A stretch of 33,274 bases of DNA from Desulfobacterales bacterium (GTDB lineage: Bacteria > Desulfobacterota > Desulfobacteria > Desulfobacterales > C00003060). Numbering within the stretch: position 1 is the first letter of the stretch; every line of letters begins with the position of its first letter. Made by a program: the position numbers and the translations under genes. Under the pieces are notes generated by a model. That model saw nothing but the letters and a program-made list of their open reading frames with translations, had not been told where the DNA came from and searched no databases. Positions 1-11,473 of this stretch are shown piece after piece. Location of the stretch: contig JABXJX010000013.1 in assembly GCA_013375375.1 (NCBI GenBank), positions 1 to 33,274 on the forward strand. The letters are read 5' to 3'.

Positions 1-260
1 CATTAGTAAGTGGGTCTGGACCGTATGTTGAATATGGTGCCGTTGGGAAGGCTACCAGGCAATATTAAGTGACCTGACCTCAAAAAGAGATCCCCCTTGA
101 CTGCCAGATAGATAAAGCGGGCCGTTCGCTTCGCCCGGATGGGTGCCCCAAAAAGTTCATAATTGCCGCTCAAATGAGTTATGCAAAGGTCTCCAAGTGT
201 AACTAAAATGCTGCAACGAATTGGAAATATAGCACTTTAACCCCAGGGAGTAACATAGCT
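1..260. other. Non-coding leader upstream of rpmA
   Basis: I see no supportable gene here. A frame open from the left edge stops at base 68 and could be the tail of a gene lying outside the window, but its roughly 21 residues match nothing I recognise. The partner gene rplU, which normally lies directly upstream of rpmA, is not within these 260 bases. A weak GC-rich stem (CGGGC at 118-122, GCCCG at 133-137) is present. Confidence 0.4.
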
Positions 261-521
261 ATGGCACACAAGAAAGCTGGCGGGAGTTCACGAAACGGCC
301 GCGACAGTGCCGGTCAGAGGCGCGGTGTAAAGCGTTTCGGCGGGCAGAAGGTTTCGGCAGGTAATATACTGGTACGGCAGCTTGGAACTAAGATACATCC
401 GGGCAAAAATGTGGGTATGGGGAAGGATTATACACTCTTTGCCAAAATCGACGGGATCGTCAACTTTGACAACATGGGACGCTCCCGAAAGAGGGTCAAC
501 GTCTATCCCGTATTAGCGTAA
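261..521 (+). CDS. rpmA: 50S ribosomal protein L27
   Basis: This is a component of the large ribosomal subunit whose basic N-terminal tail reaches towards the peptidyl-transferase centre. The 86-residue length is normal for the family. The N-terminus [16 protein letters not shown] is the classic L27 signature, followed by the conserved KRFGG and [12 protein letters not shown] segments. The start is the ATG at 261, preceded by a purine-rich AGGGAG about 12 bases upstream. It is followed 163 bases later by obgE, the usual bacterial neighbour, although rplU is not seen upstream. The mature-type MAHKK start implies no cleavable N-terminal extension of the Firmicutes kind. Confidence 0.97.
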   Translation: MAHKKAGGSSRNGRDSAGQRRGVKRFGGQKVSAGNILVRQLGTKIHPGKNVGMGKDYTLFAKIDGIVNFDNMGRSRKRVNVYPVLA

Positions 522-645
522 GATGCGGTACCAGAAGCTTTGTACTAAAAAGCACGTTAACTACCTGATATCATGGGCCCAAACCAATGTTGGATACAAA
601 AGCTTCGCCTTAGTAACTTGATTGTATAGGAATTTCCTTTTTTGA

Positions 646-2887
<2,242 letters not shown>

Positions 2888-2897
<10 letters not shown>

Positions 2898-4144
2898 AAG
2901 AGACGATTACGAATATGGCCCGAGATGCAAAAGAGGCGGCAAAGGTGGTAGCCCGTCTAAGTATGCAGGAAAAGGACAATGTCTTAGAGCGTATTGCCCA
3001 AAAACTCCTTGATGAGGCCGTCACGATCAAGCGGGAGAATGAAAAAGACCTGGAATATGCAAGGGAAAAAGGGCTTTCAGCAGCGATGATCGATCGGCTT
3101 ACGGTCAGTGACGCGGTCATCGAATCTATGGCAATGGGACTGCGCGATGTAGTAATGCTTCCTGACCCGGTCGGAAGGGTTACCGGTATGTGGCTGCGCC
3201 CCAATGGTCTCCAGGTTGGTCGAGCGCGCATTCCCCTTGGCGTTATCGGGATGATTTACGAGTCGAGACCGAATGCCACCATCGACGCTGCAGGGCTTTG
3301 CCTAAAGGCCGGCAACGCGGTCATCCTGCGCGGAGGCTCGGAGGCCTTTCATTCAAATATTATTCTGGCCCGAATCATTCAGGGGGCGCTTCAGGAGACC
3401 GGCGTACCAAAAGCTGCTGCCCAGGTCGTTCCGGTGCGGGACAGGGCTGCCGTGAATGTGCTCCTTGCCCAGGAAGAATATATTGACCTTATCATCCCAA
3501 GAGGGGGCGAGGGGCTGATCCGTTTTGTGGCTGAAAATTCCAAGATCCCGGTCCTCAAGCATTACAAAGGTGTCTGCCATGTTTACGCGGACAAGGACGC
3601 GGACCTTGGTATGGCCGAAGAGATCTCATACAATGCTAAGGTTCAACGGCCGGGTGTTTGTAATGCAATGGAAACCCTGCTGGTCCATGAGGCCGTAGCC
3701 GAGTCGTTCCTCCCTCCAATGGCCAAGCGTTTCACAGAGGCGGGCGTTGAGCTGCGTGGGTGTCCCAAGACCTGTAACATCGTGCCGGAGGCCAAGAAAG
3801 CCGTTGAAGAGGATTGGCCAACAGAGTATTTGGACCTGGTTCTTGCGGTAAGGGTGGTCGCTTCTATGGAAGAGGCAATGGAGCATATTGCGCGGTACGG
3901 TTCTTCTCATACCGAGGCGATTGTTACTTCAAACTATAACCGGGCACGGCAATTTCTAAGGGAGGTGGATGCCTCTGTCGTTCTGGTAAACGCCTCTACA
4001 CGGTTCAATGACGGAGGAGAGCTTGGTTTGGGGGCCGAGATCGGGATCAGCACTTCCAAGCTTCATGCTTACGGGCCTATGGGCTTGGAGGAGTTGACAA
4101 CAACCAAGTTTGTGGTCTTTGGGGACGGGCAGGTTCGAACATAG
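2888..4144 (+). CDS. proA: Gamma-glutamyl phosphate reductase
   Basis: This NADPH-dependent enzyme converts gamma-glutamyl phosphate to glutamate semialdehyde, the second step of proline synthesis, in complex with or beside ProB. The 418-residue length is typical. It has the aldehyde-dehydrogenase fold, with the catalytic cysteine at about C258 in [13 protein letters not shown]. The conserved C-terminal block [16 protein letters not shown] is followed by [15 protein letters not shown]. The ATG at 2888 follows a strong AAGGAGG (2874-2880) placed inside the end of proB, so this start is well supported. proC is not in the window. Confidence 0.96.
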
Positions 4145-4226
4145 CATCTTAGAATTTGTTTTTTTCTGGCAGAAAATCATAAAATTTAGTCACGAAAGAT
4201 ATATGGATGAAAACGTGCCCGTGTTT

Positions 4227-4257
4227 CGTGTCCGTAGATCTTATTGCCTCGGACACG
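4227..4257. repeat. CGTGTCCG/CGGACACG inverted repeat
   Basis: CGTGTCCG at 4227-4234 is mirrored by CGGACACG at 4250-4257. Further partial copies (CGGACACC, GACACG) follow up to 4277, and CCCGTG lies just upstream. It lies in the 179-base gap between proA and nadD, which otherwise shows no gene. It has no T-run, so it is more likely a dispersed GGACACG-type repeat than a terminator. Confidence 0.5.
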
Positions 4258-4323
4258 GGAAACGGACACCGACACGAAAGATTCTTTATTTGGTTTCCGG
4301 CTTGTCCGGCTTAGGGTGTATTT

Positions 4324-4968
4324 GTGCGATTAGGCCTCTTTGGCGGTACCTTCAATCCTATCCATCTCGGCCATCTCAGGGCTGCGGTAGAGGTCCGGGA
4401 AGCTTTCAAGCTCGACCGGCTCTTGTTGATCCCGTCTGCCTATCCTCCTCACAAGAGAGCCGGCCATGTGGCCGATGCCGAGGATCGCCTTGAAATGGTC
4501 CGCCTGGCCATCCAGGGTGAGACCTCCCTTGAGGTCTCTGATGTGGAACTGGCTCGCCCCGGACTTTCGTATACGATCGAGACCTTGCGACACTTCAAGG
4601 ACCGGTTTGGTCCTGAAAGTGACATACACTTTATTGTCGGAGACGATGCCTTTTCAGAGATCACCACATGGAAATCGTATCAGGAGCTCTTTTCGGCTGC
4701 TCATTTCATTGTGATGACGCGTCCAGGTTCCACGCTGCGTGGCTTAGAGGATTTTATTCACACACAAATATCCGCGGACTATCAATACGATCCTGCGTCC
4801 AGGCGATACACTCACCCCGAGTGGCACAATATTTCTTGTCTTGATATTACCCATCTCGACATTTCGTCCACTAAGATACGAGAATGTGTCAAACAGGGTC
4901 GCCCTATCCGTTTTCTTGTCCCCGACTCGGTTGAAAGCCTTATCGCAAAAAAGGGGCTTTACCGATGA
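4324..4968 (+). CDS. nadD: Nicotinate-nucleotide adenylyltransferase
   Basis: It adenylates nicotinate mononucleotide to deamido-NAD in de novo and salvage NAD synthesis. The 214-residue product begins with GLFGGTFNPIHLGHL, which contains the nucleotidyltransferase GGTFNPxHxGH motif. The second family motif is seen at the end as ISSTKIRE. It starts with GTG at 4324, which places the motif right at the N-terminus as the family requires; only a weak AGGG lies upstream. The stop overlaps the rsfS start (ATGA), and nadD-rsfS is a common bacterial pairing. Confidence 0.95.
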   Translation: MRLGLFGGTFNPIHLGHLRAAVEVREAFKLDRLLLIPSAYPPHKRAGHVADAEDRLEMVRLAIQGETSLEVSDVELARPGLSYTIETLRHFKDRFGPESDIHFIVGDDAFSEITTWKSYQELFSAAHFIVMTRPGSTLRGLEDFIHTQISADYQYDPASRRYTHPEWHNISCLDITHLDISSTKIRECVKQGRPIRFLVPDSVESLIAKKGLYR

Positions 4969-5327
4969 CGCCGTCTTACGAGAAAGGGGTTGGGCGGTAT
5001 GTCAAGGCGGTCCTGGGAATGAAGGCGTTTGACATAGTAGTACTTGATGTGCGCAATCTGGCTTCTTTTGCAGACACCTTCATTATATGCAGCGGCCGGT
5101 CCCACCGGCAGGTGTCAGCTATTGCAGAATTCGTTAATAAGGACCTCAAGACGAGAGGGATAAAACCTTTGGGCATAGAGGGGCTCCGAGAAGGACACTG
5201 GGTCCTTATGGATTATGGGGATGTGATCGTTCACGTCTTTTACGAACCCGTACGAATCTTCTATGACCTTGAAGGCCTGTGGTCGGATGCTAGGCGGATA
5301 GAAAAAAGAGAGCTGAAGACACTTTAG
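4965..5327 (+). CDS. rsfS: Ribosomal silencing factor RsfS
   Basis: RsfS (Iojap/YbeB family) binds ribosomal protein L14 and blocks subunit joining when nutrients are scarce. The 120-residue length is normal. The family core is visible: FDIVVLDVRNLASFADTF, then IICSGRSHRQVSAIA, EGLREGHWVLMDYGDVIVH and VFYEPVRIFYDLEGLW. It overlaps nadD by four bases and is followed after nine bases by the DUF6178 gene, so it is probably part of the same transcript. Confidence 0.96.
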   Translation: MTPSYEKGVGRYVKAVLGMKAFDIVVLDVRNLASFADTFIICSGRSHRQVSAIAEFVNKDLKTRGIKPLGIEGLREGHWVLMDYGDVIVHVFYEPVRIFYDLEGLWSDARRIEKRELKTL

Positions 5328-5336
5328 GCACTTCTT

Positions 5337-7013
5337 ATGAAACAGCTACCCAAGAAACAAGAGACTTTCCAGCTTATCAGTCCGAAGGACCTCCTGAGGC
5401 TGCCTGGTAAGAAAGCCCTCGAACTGATCTTAGATTCGCCTATGCCTGTCACGCTGGTACAATCCCTCGCCGAAGAGGACCTGTTCTGGCTCGTCCATGA
5501 CATCGGGCTTGAAGATGCCATGCCTATTCTATCCCTGGCCTCCAATGATCAGTGGCAATATCTGGTGGACTTAGAGGTTTGGAAAAAGGATCGACTGGAG
5601 GTCGATTCGGTTAACCGATGGATAGGTCTCCTCCTTAAAGCAGACCACGAGAGGTTCTTGAACTGGGGACTACGGGAGCACATTGAGCTTATTGAGCTTC
5701 ATCTTGCCAAAAACATCGAGGTTAGAATCAAGAAAGAGGATGAATCCCCCTCTGATTTTGATGAGAACTACTTCACCCTGGACGAGGTCTTCTATATTCG
5801 TATCAAGGATGAAAAATACGATCAGGTCATCAGGGATTTTCTTGAACACTTTGCAAGCCACGACCTGGAAAAGTTTCATAAGGTACTGCTGGAATTGGTT
5901 GGTGTACTCCCATCAGACATAGAGGAGAACATATATAGACTCAGAAATGTTCGGTTGGCTGAAAAAGGTTTCCTCCCATTTGAGGAGGCCGTCGGGATCT
6001 ATCAACACCTGAACCCGCAGAGCCTTCTTGAAAAGGGGCAACAGCCCGGCAAAGTCATAAAAGAGGGTCGGCCCGCTCAGCCGGTACCGGCCTCCACATC
6101 GCTTCTTATCAAGGATCAGGACCCTTTTTATCTCTCTTTGAAACGCATAGAAGACATCCATGTCCTGGAACGACTTCAAATGGAATTTACTGCGATGTGC
6201 AACCAGATTATTTCTGCGGACAGCCTTGTGGTTAGGGATAAGGAGATCTTGGCGGATGCTGTAAGAAAGGCTTGCGGATATCTGAGTATCGGACTTGAAA
6301 AAGTGACAGGCGGAGATCCAAAGAAGGCCGCCCGATTACTCGAAAGGCTCCATTTACACCAGATCTTCCGCGTGGGCTACGGTGCTGCCCTTGAGCTAAA
6401 ATGGAAGACGGAGAAATGGCTCAAAGATAGTTGGTTTGCCGCCCAGAACCTTGGCCTGGACTTCTGGGAAGAAGCCTGGGAGGGGATACTGGAGGGTCTG
6501 TTAAAGAAACGGCCGGTTTTTTACGCGAGCCTTTCCAAAGGCGAGCCATACCGTGAGTTCAGAAGCTTGGAAGAAATCAAATATTGCCACACAACCCTTG
6601 ATCAGGTCATGGCCGTGGACCACCTACTCTCCATGTTGTTTGCTCAAACCGTCCTCGCGCACCCGGTTCAAGCCTATCACCCGGTTACCTACAAAAACCT
6701 TTTTTTGACCTGCTGGGCTCGACACCACCTGGGCCTGACAGAAGGGGCAGAGCCCCTTACGATCGAGGAGTTGAAAGCCTTTTTCAGAAATCTTTGGGTA
6801 AAAGAGACAAGGCCGTATCAGATTGACACAAGGATGAAACAGGACTTTTTGGACTGGCTTCAAATGCGATGTGAACAGGCTGTTACTGAGATCCCGGGCC
6901 GAGCGGACAAGGTCCTTGACTACATCTTTGACGAGCTTGAAAAGGAGTACGGATCGGTTCGCCTCAAGGATCTGGACCCGAAATACATCAAGCACTTCTT
7001 GGTCGCTTCTTGA
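5337..7013 (+). CDS. DUF6178-type protein of unknown function
   Basis: This is a 558-residue soluble protein that I place in the DUF6178 group, known mainly from deltaproteobacteria, from its overall pattern (helical N-terminus with LPGKKALELILDSP and LVQSLAEEDLFWLVHDIG). It has no signal peptide, membrane segment or catalytic motif that I recognise. It is leucine-rich and predominantly helical by appearance. The short spacing after rsfS suggests co-expression with nadD-rsfS. An AGCCAC/GTGGCT inverted repeat (about 7013-7039) spans the stop region but has no T-run. The function is unknown and the family assignment is from memory, not a search. Confidence 0.75.
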   Translation: MKQLPKKQETFQLISPKDLLRLPGKKALELILDSPMPVTLVQSLAEEDLFWLVHDIGLEDAMPILSLASNDQWQYLVDLEVWKKDRLEVDSVNRWIGLLLKADHERFLNWGLREHIELIELHLAKNIEVRIKKEDESPSDFDENYFTLDEVFYIRIKDEKYDQVIRDFLEHFASHDLEKFHKVLLELVGVLPSDIEENIYRLRNVRLAEKGFLPFEEAVGIYQHLNPQSLLEKGQQPGKVIKEGRPAQPVPASTSLLIKDQDPFYLSLKRIEDIHVLERLQMEFTAMCNQIISADSLVVRDKEILADAVRKACGYLSIGLEKVTGGDPKKAARLLERLHLHQIFRVGYGAALELKWKTEKWLKDSWFAAQNLGLDFWEEAWEGILEGLLKKRPVFYASLSKGEPYREFRSLEEIKYCHTTLDQVMAVDHLLSMLFAQTVLAHPVQAYHPVTYKNLFLTCWARHHLGLTEGAEPLTIEELKAFFRNLWVKETRPYQIDTRMKQDFLDWLQMRCEQAVTEIPGRADKVLDYIFDELEKEYGSVRLKDLDPKYIKHFLVAS

Positions 7014-7190
7014 GCCACATGATTTTGGGTTTAGGTGGCTACAAACGGTGCTCAACATCCTGTCAAAAAAGGCGAAGTTGTTAGGTTGGGGAAAGGAGAT
7101 CGTCCCAATATATGGAAAATTGAATACTTATCTCGTCAGAAAGACGATTACGGAAAAGTCCTGAGAAAACAAGGTTATCGTTAATGTAAC

Positions 7191-8489
7191 ATGCATATTC
7201 TAAGAAAAGGGGGCGAATACGCCAGAGGGCAACAAAGGCTCTATGAAGTAAAGGCCATAGCCTACGCCTTGGCTGGCACTATTCTGCTCTTTACTTCTAT
7301 CTGGGTTCTGGGTTTGATCCTCCTTGGTTTTGCATCTCACTATTTCAAGAGATATAGAAACTGGGGTAAGGGTATTCTGGGTGAAGAGATGGTTGTTGAA
7401 ACCTTAACCCCTTTAGACGATTCCCATGTCTTAATCAATGATGTTCTCCTCCCTGAAGGAAAAGGCAATATAGATCACATCCTTGTTGGTCCTGCCGGCA
7501 TATTTGTTATAGAGACCAAGAATTACAGATGGCCTTATTCCACGAGGTTCCCTATAAGGCAGGTAATACGTAATGCCGTATCACTTCGTTACTTTTTAAA
7601 AGATCAGATACAATTAGACATCTTCGTCCATGCCCTTCTGGTATTTGCAGATTCAAATGCTACCATGAGCCAAAATTCTTCTCTTGTCCATGTTAGAAAC
7701 CTTGAAAATCTGTGTGAATTTATAAAAAATCATAGAACCAAGTCTGTTTTAGACCGTAACGCTATAAGAAGGCTGGTAGATGAAATACGGAGAATCTCAA
7801 GGCTTAACGAAAAAGAGGTTAATATCAAAAAATGGTTGCTAAAACCTGCCTTATCTATTGGGCTTATTTTAATGGCATACGCCTCCTGGGGCCTTAGCGG
7901 TGGAAACCCTTATGGTGAATGGGTTCTTGTGACGCGGATCATCGATGGTGACACCATCCATGTTGGACGAGGCTGGAGGGATGTCACGGTGAGGCTTTTG
8001 GGCGTGGACACACCCGAGACCGTCCATCCAGATAAGTCTGTGGAATTCTTTGGGCCTGAAGCCTCAGAGTTTACTAGGAGATCCCTGGAAGGGATAAAGG
8101 TGCGTCTCAAATTTGAGCCTTCTGGCCGACATGACAATTACGGCCGTCTACTTGCCTATGCCTTCCTTCTGGATGGCACCCTCTTCAATGGTGAGCTTAT
8201 CAAAGAGGGGTATGCCCGTGTCGTTGCCCCTTCTCGTTTCCGTTACTATGAAGAGTTTCGTAGCTATGAGCAAGAGGCAATGGCAGCCGGGCTGGGCATC
8301 TGGAGCGGAAAGACAAAGACTTTACGAGTTCCATCCGGGGTCTCTGGAAAGATCATTGGCAACAAGGGGTCAAAAATTTATCACCTTCTTGGCCACGCCA
8401 GCTATGGTCGGATCAAGGAGGAAAACCGAGTTTACTTTGATACGGAAGAGGAGGCGGTAAGGGCTGGGTATCGAAAGGCAAAAAGATAG
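7191..8489 (+). CDS. Membrane NERD-SNase fusion with an Ada-like tail
   Basis: A 432-residue protein with four recognisable parts. A hydrophobic segment lies at about 24-48. A NERD nuclease-related domain at about 61-165 carries GEEMVVETL, GNIDHILVGPAGIFVIETKNY (in two parts: D95, and ETK at 108-110). A second hydrophobic segment lies at 216-234. A staphylococcal-nuclease-like domain at about 243-372 has IDGDTIHV, RLLGVDTPE and YGRLLAYAFL, so the catalytic arginines (R268, R319) and an acidic residue (E276) appear kept. The tail (388-432, NKGSKIYHL to VYFDTEEEAVRAGYRKAKR) resembles the metal-binding tail often found after SNase domains, but its usual cysteine is absent (HLLGHASYG). The SNase part probably faces outside the membrane. 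No strong ribosome-binding site precedes ATG 7191, so the start is uncertain. Confidence 0.8.
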   Translation: MHILRKGGEYARGQQRLYEVKAIAYALAGTILLFTSIWVLGLILLGFASHYFKRYRNWGKGILGEEMVVETLTPLDDSHVLINDVLLPEGKGNIDHILVGPAGIFVIETKNYRWPYSTRFPIRQVIRNAVSLRYFLKDQIQLDIFVHALLVFADSNATMSQNSSLVHVRNLENLCEFIKNHRTKSVLDRNAIRRLVDEIRRISRLNEKEVNIKKWLLKPALSIGLILMAYASWGLSGGNPYGEWVLVTRIIDGDTIHVGRGWRDVTVRLLGVDTPETVHPDKSVEFFGPEASEFTRRSLEGIKVRLKFEPSGRHDNYGRLLAYAFLLDGTLFNGELIKEGYARVVAPSRFRYYEEFRSYEQEAMAAGLGIWSGKTKTLRVPSGVSGKIIGNKGSKIYHLLGHASYGRIKEENRVYFDTEEEAVRAGYRKAKR

Positions 8490-8960
8490 TAAAATTCATC
8501 GCTCTATCTCCTGAGATAGAATATGCCGAACGACCAAGATCCAAAATGAGATCTATGACCTTGCGACTTTTTCCATCCTGGGCCTGTGTTCCCGCGCTGA
8601 AGAAAAACCGGTGAATTTCCGGTTGTAATCACCTGCCTCCCATGATAAAAGTTGAATATTCTTAGTCACGTAGACCGACAAGATGGGGGTATTCGAGTTA
8701 GCCCGCTACAATATCCCGGAAAAGATAATAGACTCCTTGAAAGGATAGCCTGTTGAAGCACTGGAATACTGTCGTGAGAGACCTGGCGCAAAAGGTTCTG
8801 TAATGGTGGTTATGTTTTGATATTCTCACGATATCCCAAGCTTTTGAAAAGTACGTGCAGTGGCAAGTTGAACTAAACTTTCGCTTGAGATGAAAAGGTT
8901 CGGGGAGAGTATGGTATATCCGAACTCATTTCGCATATGAACAAAAGGAGGTAGTGCGTC
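8490..8960. other. Intergenic region ahead of the Liv-rSAM operon
   Basis: These 471 bases contain no convincing ORF on either strand. Two small inverted repeats are visible: TCTATCTC (8503-8510) with GAGATAGA (8513-8520) just after the previous gene, and AACCGG (8606-8611) with CCGGTT (8619-8624). The promoter of the large downstream operon should lie here, but I could not pick a convincing -35/-10 pair. A strong ribosome-binding site, AAAGGAGG, ends about nine bases before the ATG at 8961. Confidence 0.5.
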
Positions 8961-10088
8961 ATGAAACGGGCATTTTGTTGGATGTTAATTCTGGGACTGG
9001 TAATTTCCCTCGGAATGCTTGGTTGTGCGAAGAAGGACAAGGAGATCAAGGTTGGCGTTGTAGCGCCACTGACCGGTCCAGCTGCCCCTTACGGGGAAAA
9101 TATCAGAGATGGGGCTGTGCTTGCCATTGAAGAAATTAACGCAAGTGGTGGAATCAATGGATGTCCAATGGTTTTGGTATTTGAGGATGAAGGTGCTACT
9201 CCTCAACAAGCGGTTGCAGCAGTGAATAAATTGATCACTGTGGATAGGGTCCCAGTCATTATAGGTCCCTCCAGTAGTAATGGTATCCTAGCAGCTGCTC
9301 CTGTAGCTGAAAGAAACCGTGTGGTTCTCATTTCCCCGGGAGCTGCAAGTGACAATGTGAGAAATGCTGGTGACTACATCTTTCGGAATCGTGCTTCTGC
9401 CTATCAGGAAGCAGCCGCTCTGGCCAAATATGCGCTGGAGGATATGGCTTTAGAAAAATTTGCAATATTAAGGACAGGCGCTGATTTTGGATTAAGTTTT
9501 GCTAAAGTTTTTCGAGAAATAATTAGCTCTGAGGGCGGTCAAATCCTTACGGAAGAGGCCTATCATGAAGGAGACGTTGATTTCCGCACTCAATTAGTGA
9601 AGATTAAGGCAACAAAACCTGATGGGGTATTCTTCGTCGGGGCACCTATCGAACTTGGAAACATATTAAAGCAAAACCAACAATTAGGAACTCGACTTAC
9701 GATTTTTTCAAACAGCATTGAAAGTCCAGAGGTTTTTAAGATTGCAGGCGAAGCAGCTGAAGGAGTAATTTTCTCTACCACTTTCTATGATCCTGAGCAT
9801 GGGGACGAGAAGCTTCAAAGGTTTGACCGCAGATACAAGGAGCGGTATGGAAAACTATCCGACCTTTTTGCTGCCAATGGGTACGATGCTGTTTATGTTG
9901 TTAGACAAGCTATAGTTGATGGCGGATACGACGCAGATAAGATTAAAGATGCTTTTTACTCCCTTAAAGATTTCCGGGGACTCATGGGATCGATAGCATT
10001 CGATGAAAAAGGGGATGTAACGGCTTTGATCGCTATTAAGAAAATCGTTGGTCGGAAATTCCAGTTTATAAAGGTAGTACAAAAGTGA
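8961..10088 (+). CDS. LivJ-type ABC transporter substrate-binding lipoprotein
   Basis: A 375-residue periplasmic binding protein of the Peripla_BP_6 (Leu/Ile/Val-binding) type. A lipoprotein signal peptide ends in the lipobox GMLGC (Cys22), so it should be lipid-anchored outside the inner membrane. The mature N-terminus EIKVGVVAPLTGPAAPYGENI is the classic fold opening, followed by GPSSSNG and FRNRAS segments. The start is fixed by AAAGGAGG upstream. Its stop overlaps the GTG of the radical SAM gene (GTGA). It is therefore the first gene of an operon whose permease genes lie 4.5 kb downstream. The ligand is unknown; the family binds amino acids, amides, urea or other small molecules. Confidence 0.92.
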   Translation: MKRAFCWMLILGLVISLGMLGCAKKDKEIKVGVVAPLTGPAAPYGENIRDGAVLAIEEINASGGINGCPMVLVFEDEGATPQQAVAAVNKLITVDRVPVIIGPSSSNGILAAAPVAERNRVVLISPGAASDNVRNAGDYIFRNRASAYQEAAALAKYALEDMALEKFAILRTGADFGLSFAKVFREIISSEGGQILTEEAYHEGDVDFRTQLVKIKATKPDGVFFVGAPIELGNILKQNQQLGTRLTIFSNSIESPEVFKIAGEAAEGVIFSTTFYDPEHGDEKLQRFDRRYKERYGKLSDLFAANGYDAVYVVRQAIVDGGYDADKIKDAFYSLKDFRGLMGSIAFDEKGDVTALIAIKKIVGRKFQFIKVVQK

Positions 10089-11473
10089 AAAGCGATATCC
10101 TATTTCATCAGCTTCCCGCTATCTGGTTAGAGAAAGAAGATGCCTATCTCATTTACTCGCCCCGACAACGTGAGTTTGCACTTTTAAGGAGCGACCTGCT
10201 GGAAGACCCCATGGTACTGCGCAAATTTAGGCAACGAGGGTTTTTCCACCCATCATCCGATGATTCTTCGGAACAAGTCCATAGCATTGTACTTGTCGTT
10301 ACTAAACGGTGTAATCTCCAATGTGAATATTGCTTTGCCAATTCTACACCTTGGGCTGATAGTGCCATGGCACCCGAGATGGCAGTTGGTATCCTCCACA
10401 AGATGGCAGATCTCTTTAGGCTGGATAGAGTGCATTTCATTGGAGGGGAACCAACGTTGAATTTGCCCGCTATCCAGCGTGTCGTAGATCATGCAAGAGA
10501 GCTTAAGATCCACCCAGTGTATTATATCACTACTAACGGGACTGCTCCTCAAAGTGTTATTGATTGGATGATAGGACAACGCTTTATTTTCACTGTTTCT
10601 TGGGACGGAATTAAAGATGCTCACGACAGACATCGTCCATTTGCAGGAGGACAAGGCAGCGTAAAGAATGTGCAAGAGACTATTCTGTATCTAGTTAAGA
10701 AAAATGCCGACTTTCGGGTACGAATGACCGTAACAAAATCGAATCTTCCCTATCTGGCCAAATCAGTACACTGGTGTGCCGATCACGGTGTAAAGTTTGT
10801 TCATCCAGAACCCATGCGCCCAGACGGAAGAGGTGCCATTCTATTGGATAGCGTAGTCTCACCAAATGAATTTGTACAGGTTTTTTCTGAGATTGTGGAA
10901 ATAGCAGAGGAGAGGAGTTTATGGATTGTCAACTCGGCTCTTTCTAATCTGTTTGAACCTAAGCAGTATTTTTGCCCATCGGCAAGAGGCCGAACCTATC
11001 ACTTCAACCCAGACGGTTCAATATCGCTTTGTTACCAAGTGCAGGCGATGCATGACCCTCTTTCCGATGTTTTCACAATTGGGTATTACTCAGCTAATAA
11101 CAATGGCACTGGCATTACACTTGATCGGAATCGGGCCGAGAGACTAAGGAGTCTTGGGTCTGATGCATATCGTTCCTGTCGTGAGTGTTTCCTTCGTTAT
11201 GTCTGTTCCGGGGGTTGCCCATATCGCAGCCTGAAAGCAGGGCGTTCCAGGTGTACAGACCCTTGGACATGTCAGATCCGAATGGGTATCCTTCGAGCCA
11301 GTATCGTTCACATTTACAAACGTGCCTTGCAAGAAAAAGGTAGTTGTCTCGAAGGCACGTTTCGCTTTTACCACAAAACCATAGTTGAGAGGGAGGCAAG
11401 ATATGCTCAAGCACGAATCAAATCTGAACAGCAAAATACCTCATCGAGATACAAGCCCGGTAACAAGACCTAA
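10085..11473 (+). CDS. Radical SAM/SPASM peptide-maturase-like enzyme
   Basis: A 462-residue radical SAM enzyme. The CxxxCxxC cluster motif CNLQCEYC is at 76-83, with the SAM-binding GGEP at 120-123. The C-terminal half has a SPASM cysteine set: C297, C316 (NPDGSISLC), C365, C368, C374, C378 (CRECFLRYVCSGGC), C390 and C396, predicted to hold auxiliary 4Fe-4S clusters. Enzymes of this architecture modify peptides (thioether, C-C or other radical chemistry) or mature enzyme subunits. The N-terminal 65 residues (LIYSPRQREFALL) resemble the leader-binding region of peptide maturases, but I cannot prove a recognition element. GTG 10085 overlaps the binding-protein stop. A small ORF begins inside its 3' end. 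Confidence 0.92.
   Translation: MKSDILFHQLPAIWLEKEDAYLIYSPRQREFALLRSDLLEDPMVLRKFRQRGFFHPSSDDSSEQVHSIVLVVTKRCNLQCEYCFANSTPWADSAMAPEMAVGILHKMADLFRLDRVHFIGGEPTLNLPAIQRVVDHARELKIHPVYYITTNGTAPQSVIDWMIGQRFIFTVSWDGIKDAHDRHRPFAGGQGSVKNVQETILYLVKKNADFRVRMTVTKSNLPYLAKSVHWCADHGVKFVHPEPMRPDGRGAILLDSVVSPNEFVQVFSEIVEIAEERSLWIVNSALSNLFEPKQYFCPSARGRTYHFNPDGSISLCYQVQAMHDPLSDVFTIGYYSANNNGTGITLDRNRAERLRSLGSDAYRSCRECFLRYVCSGGCPYRSLKAGRSRCTDPWTCQIRMGILRASIVHIYKRALQEKGSCLEGTFRFYHKTIVEREARYAQARIKSEQQNTSSRYKPGNKT

Noticed and set aside
6871-7164. 97-aa plus-strand ORF over the DUF6178 3' end
   Set aside because: It overlaps the real gene in another frame for half its length, has no ribosome-binding site and no recognisable sequence.
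8490-8960. tRNA or small RNA gene in the long gap
   Set aside because: Only short isolated stems are visible; no cloverleaf or strong terminator could be drawn.
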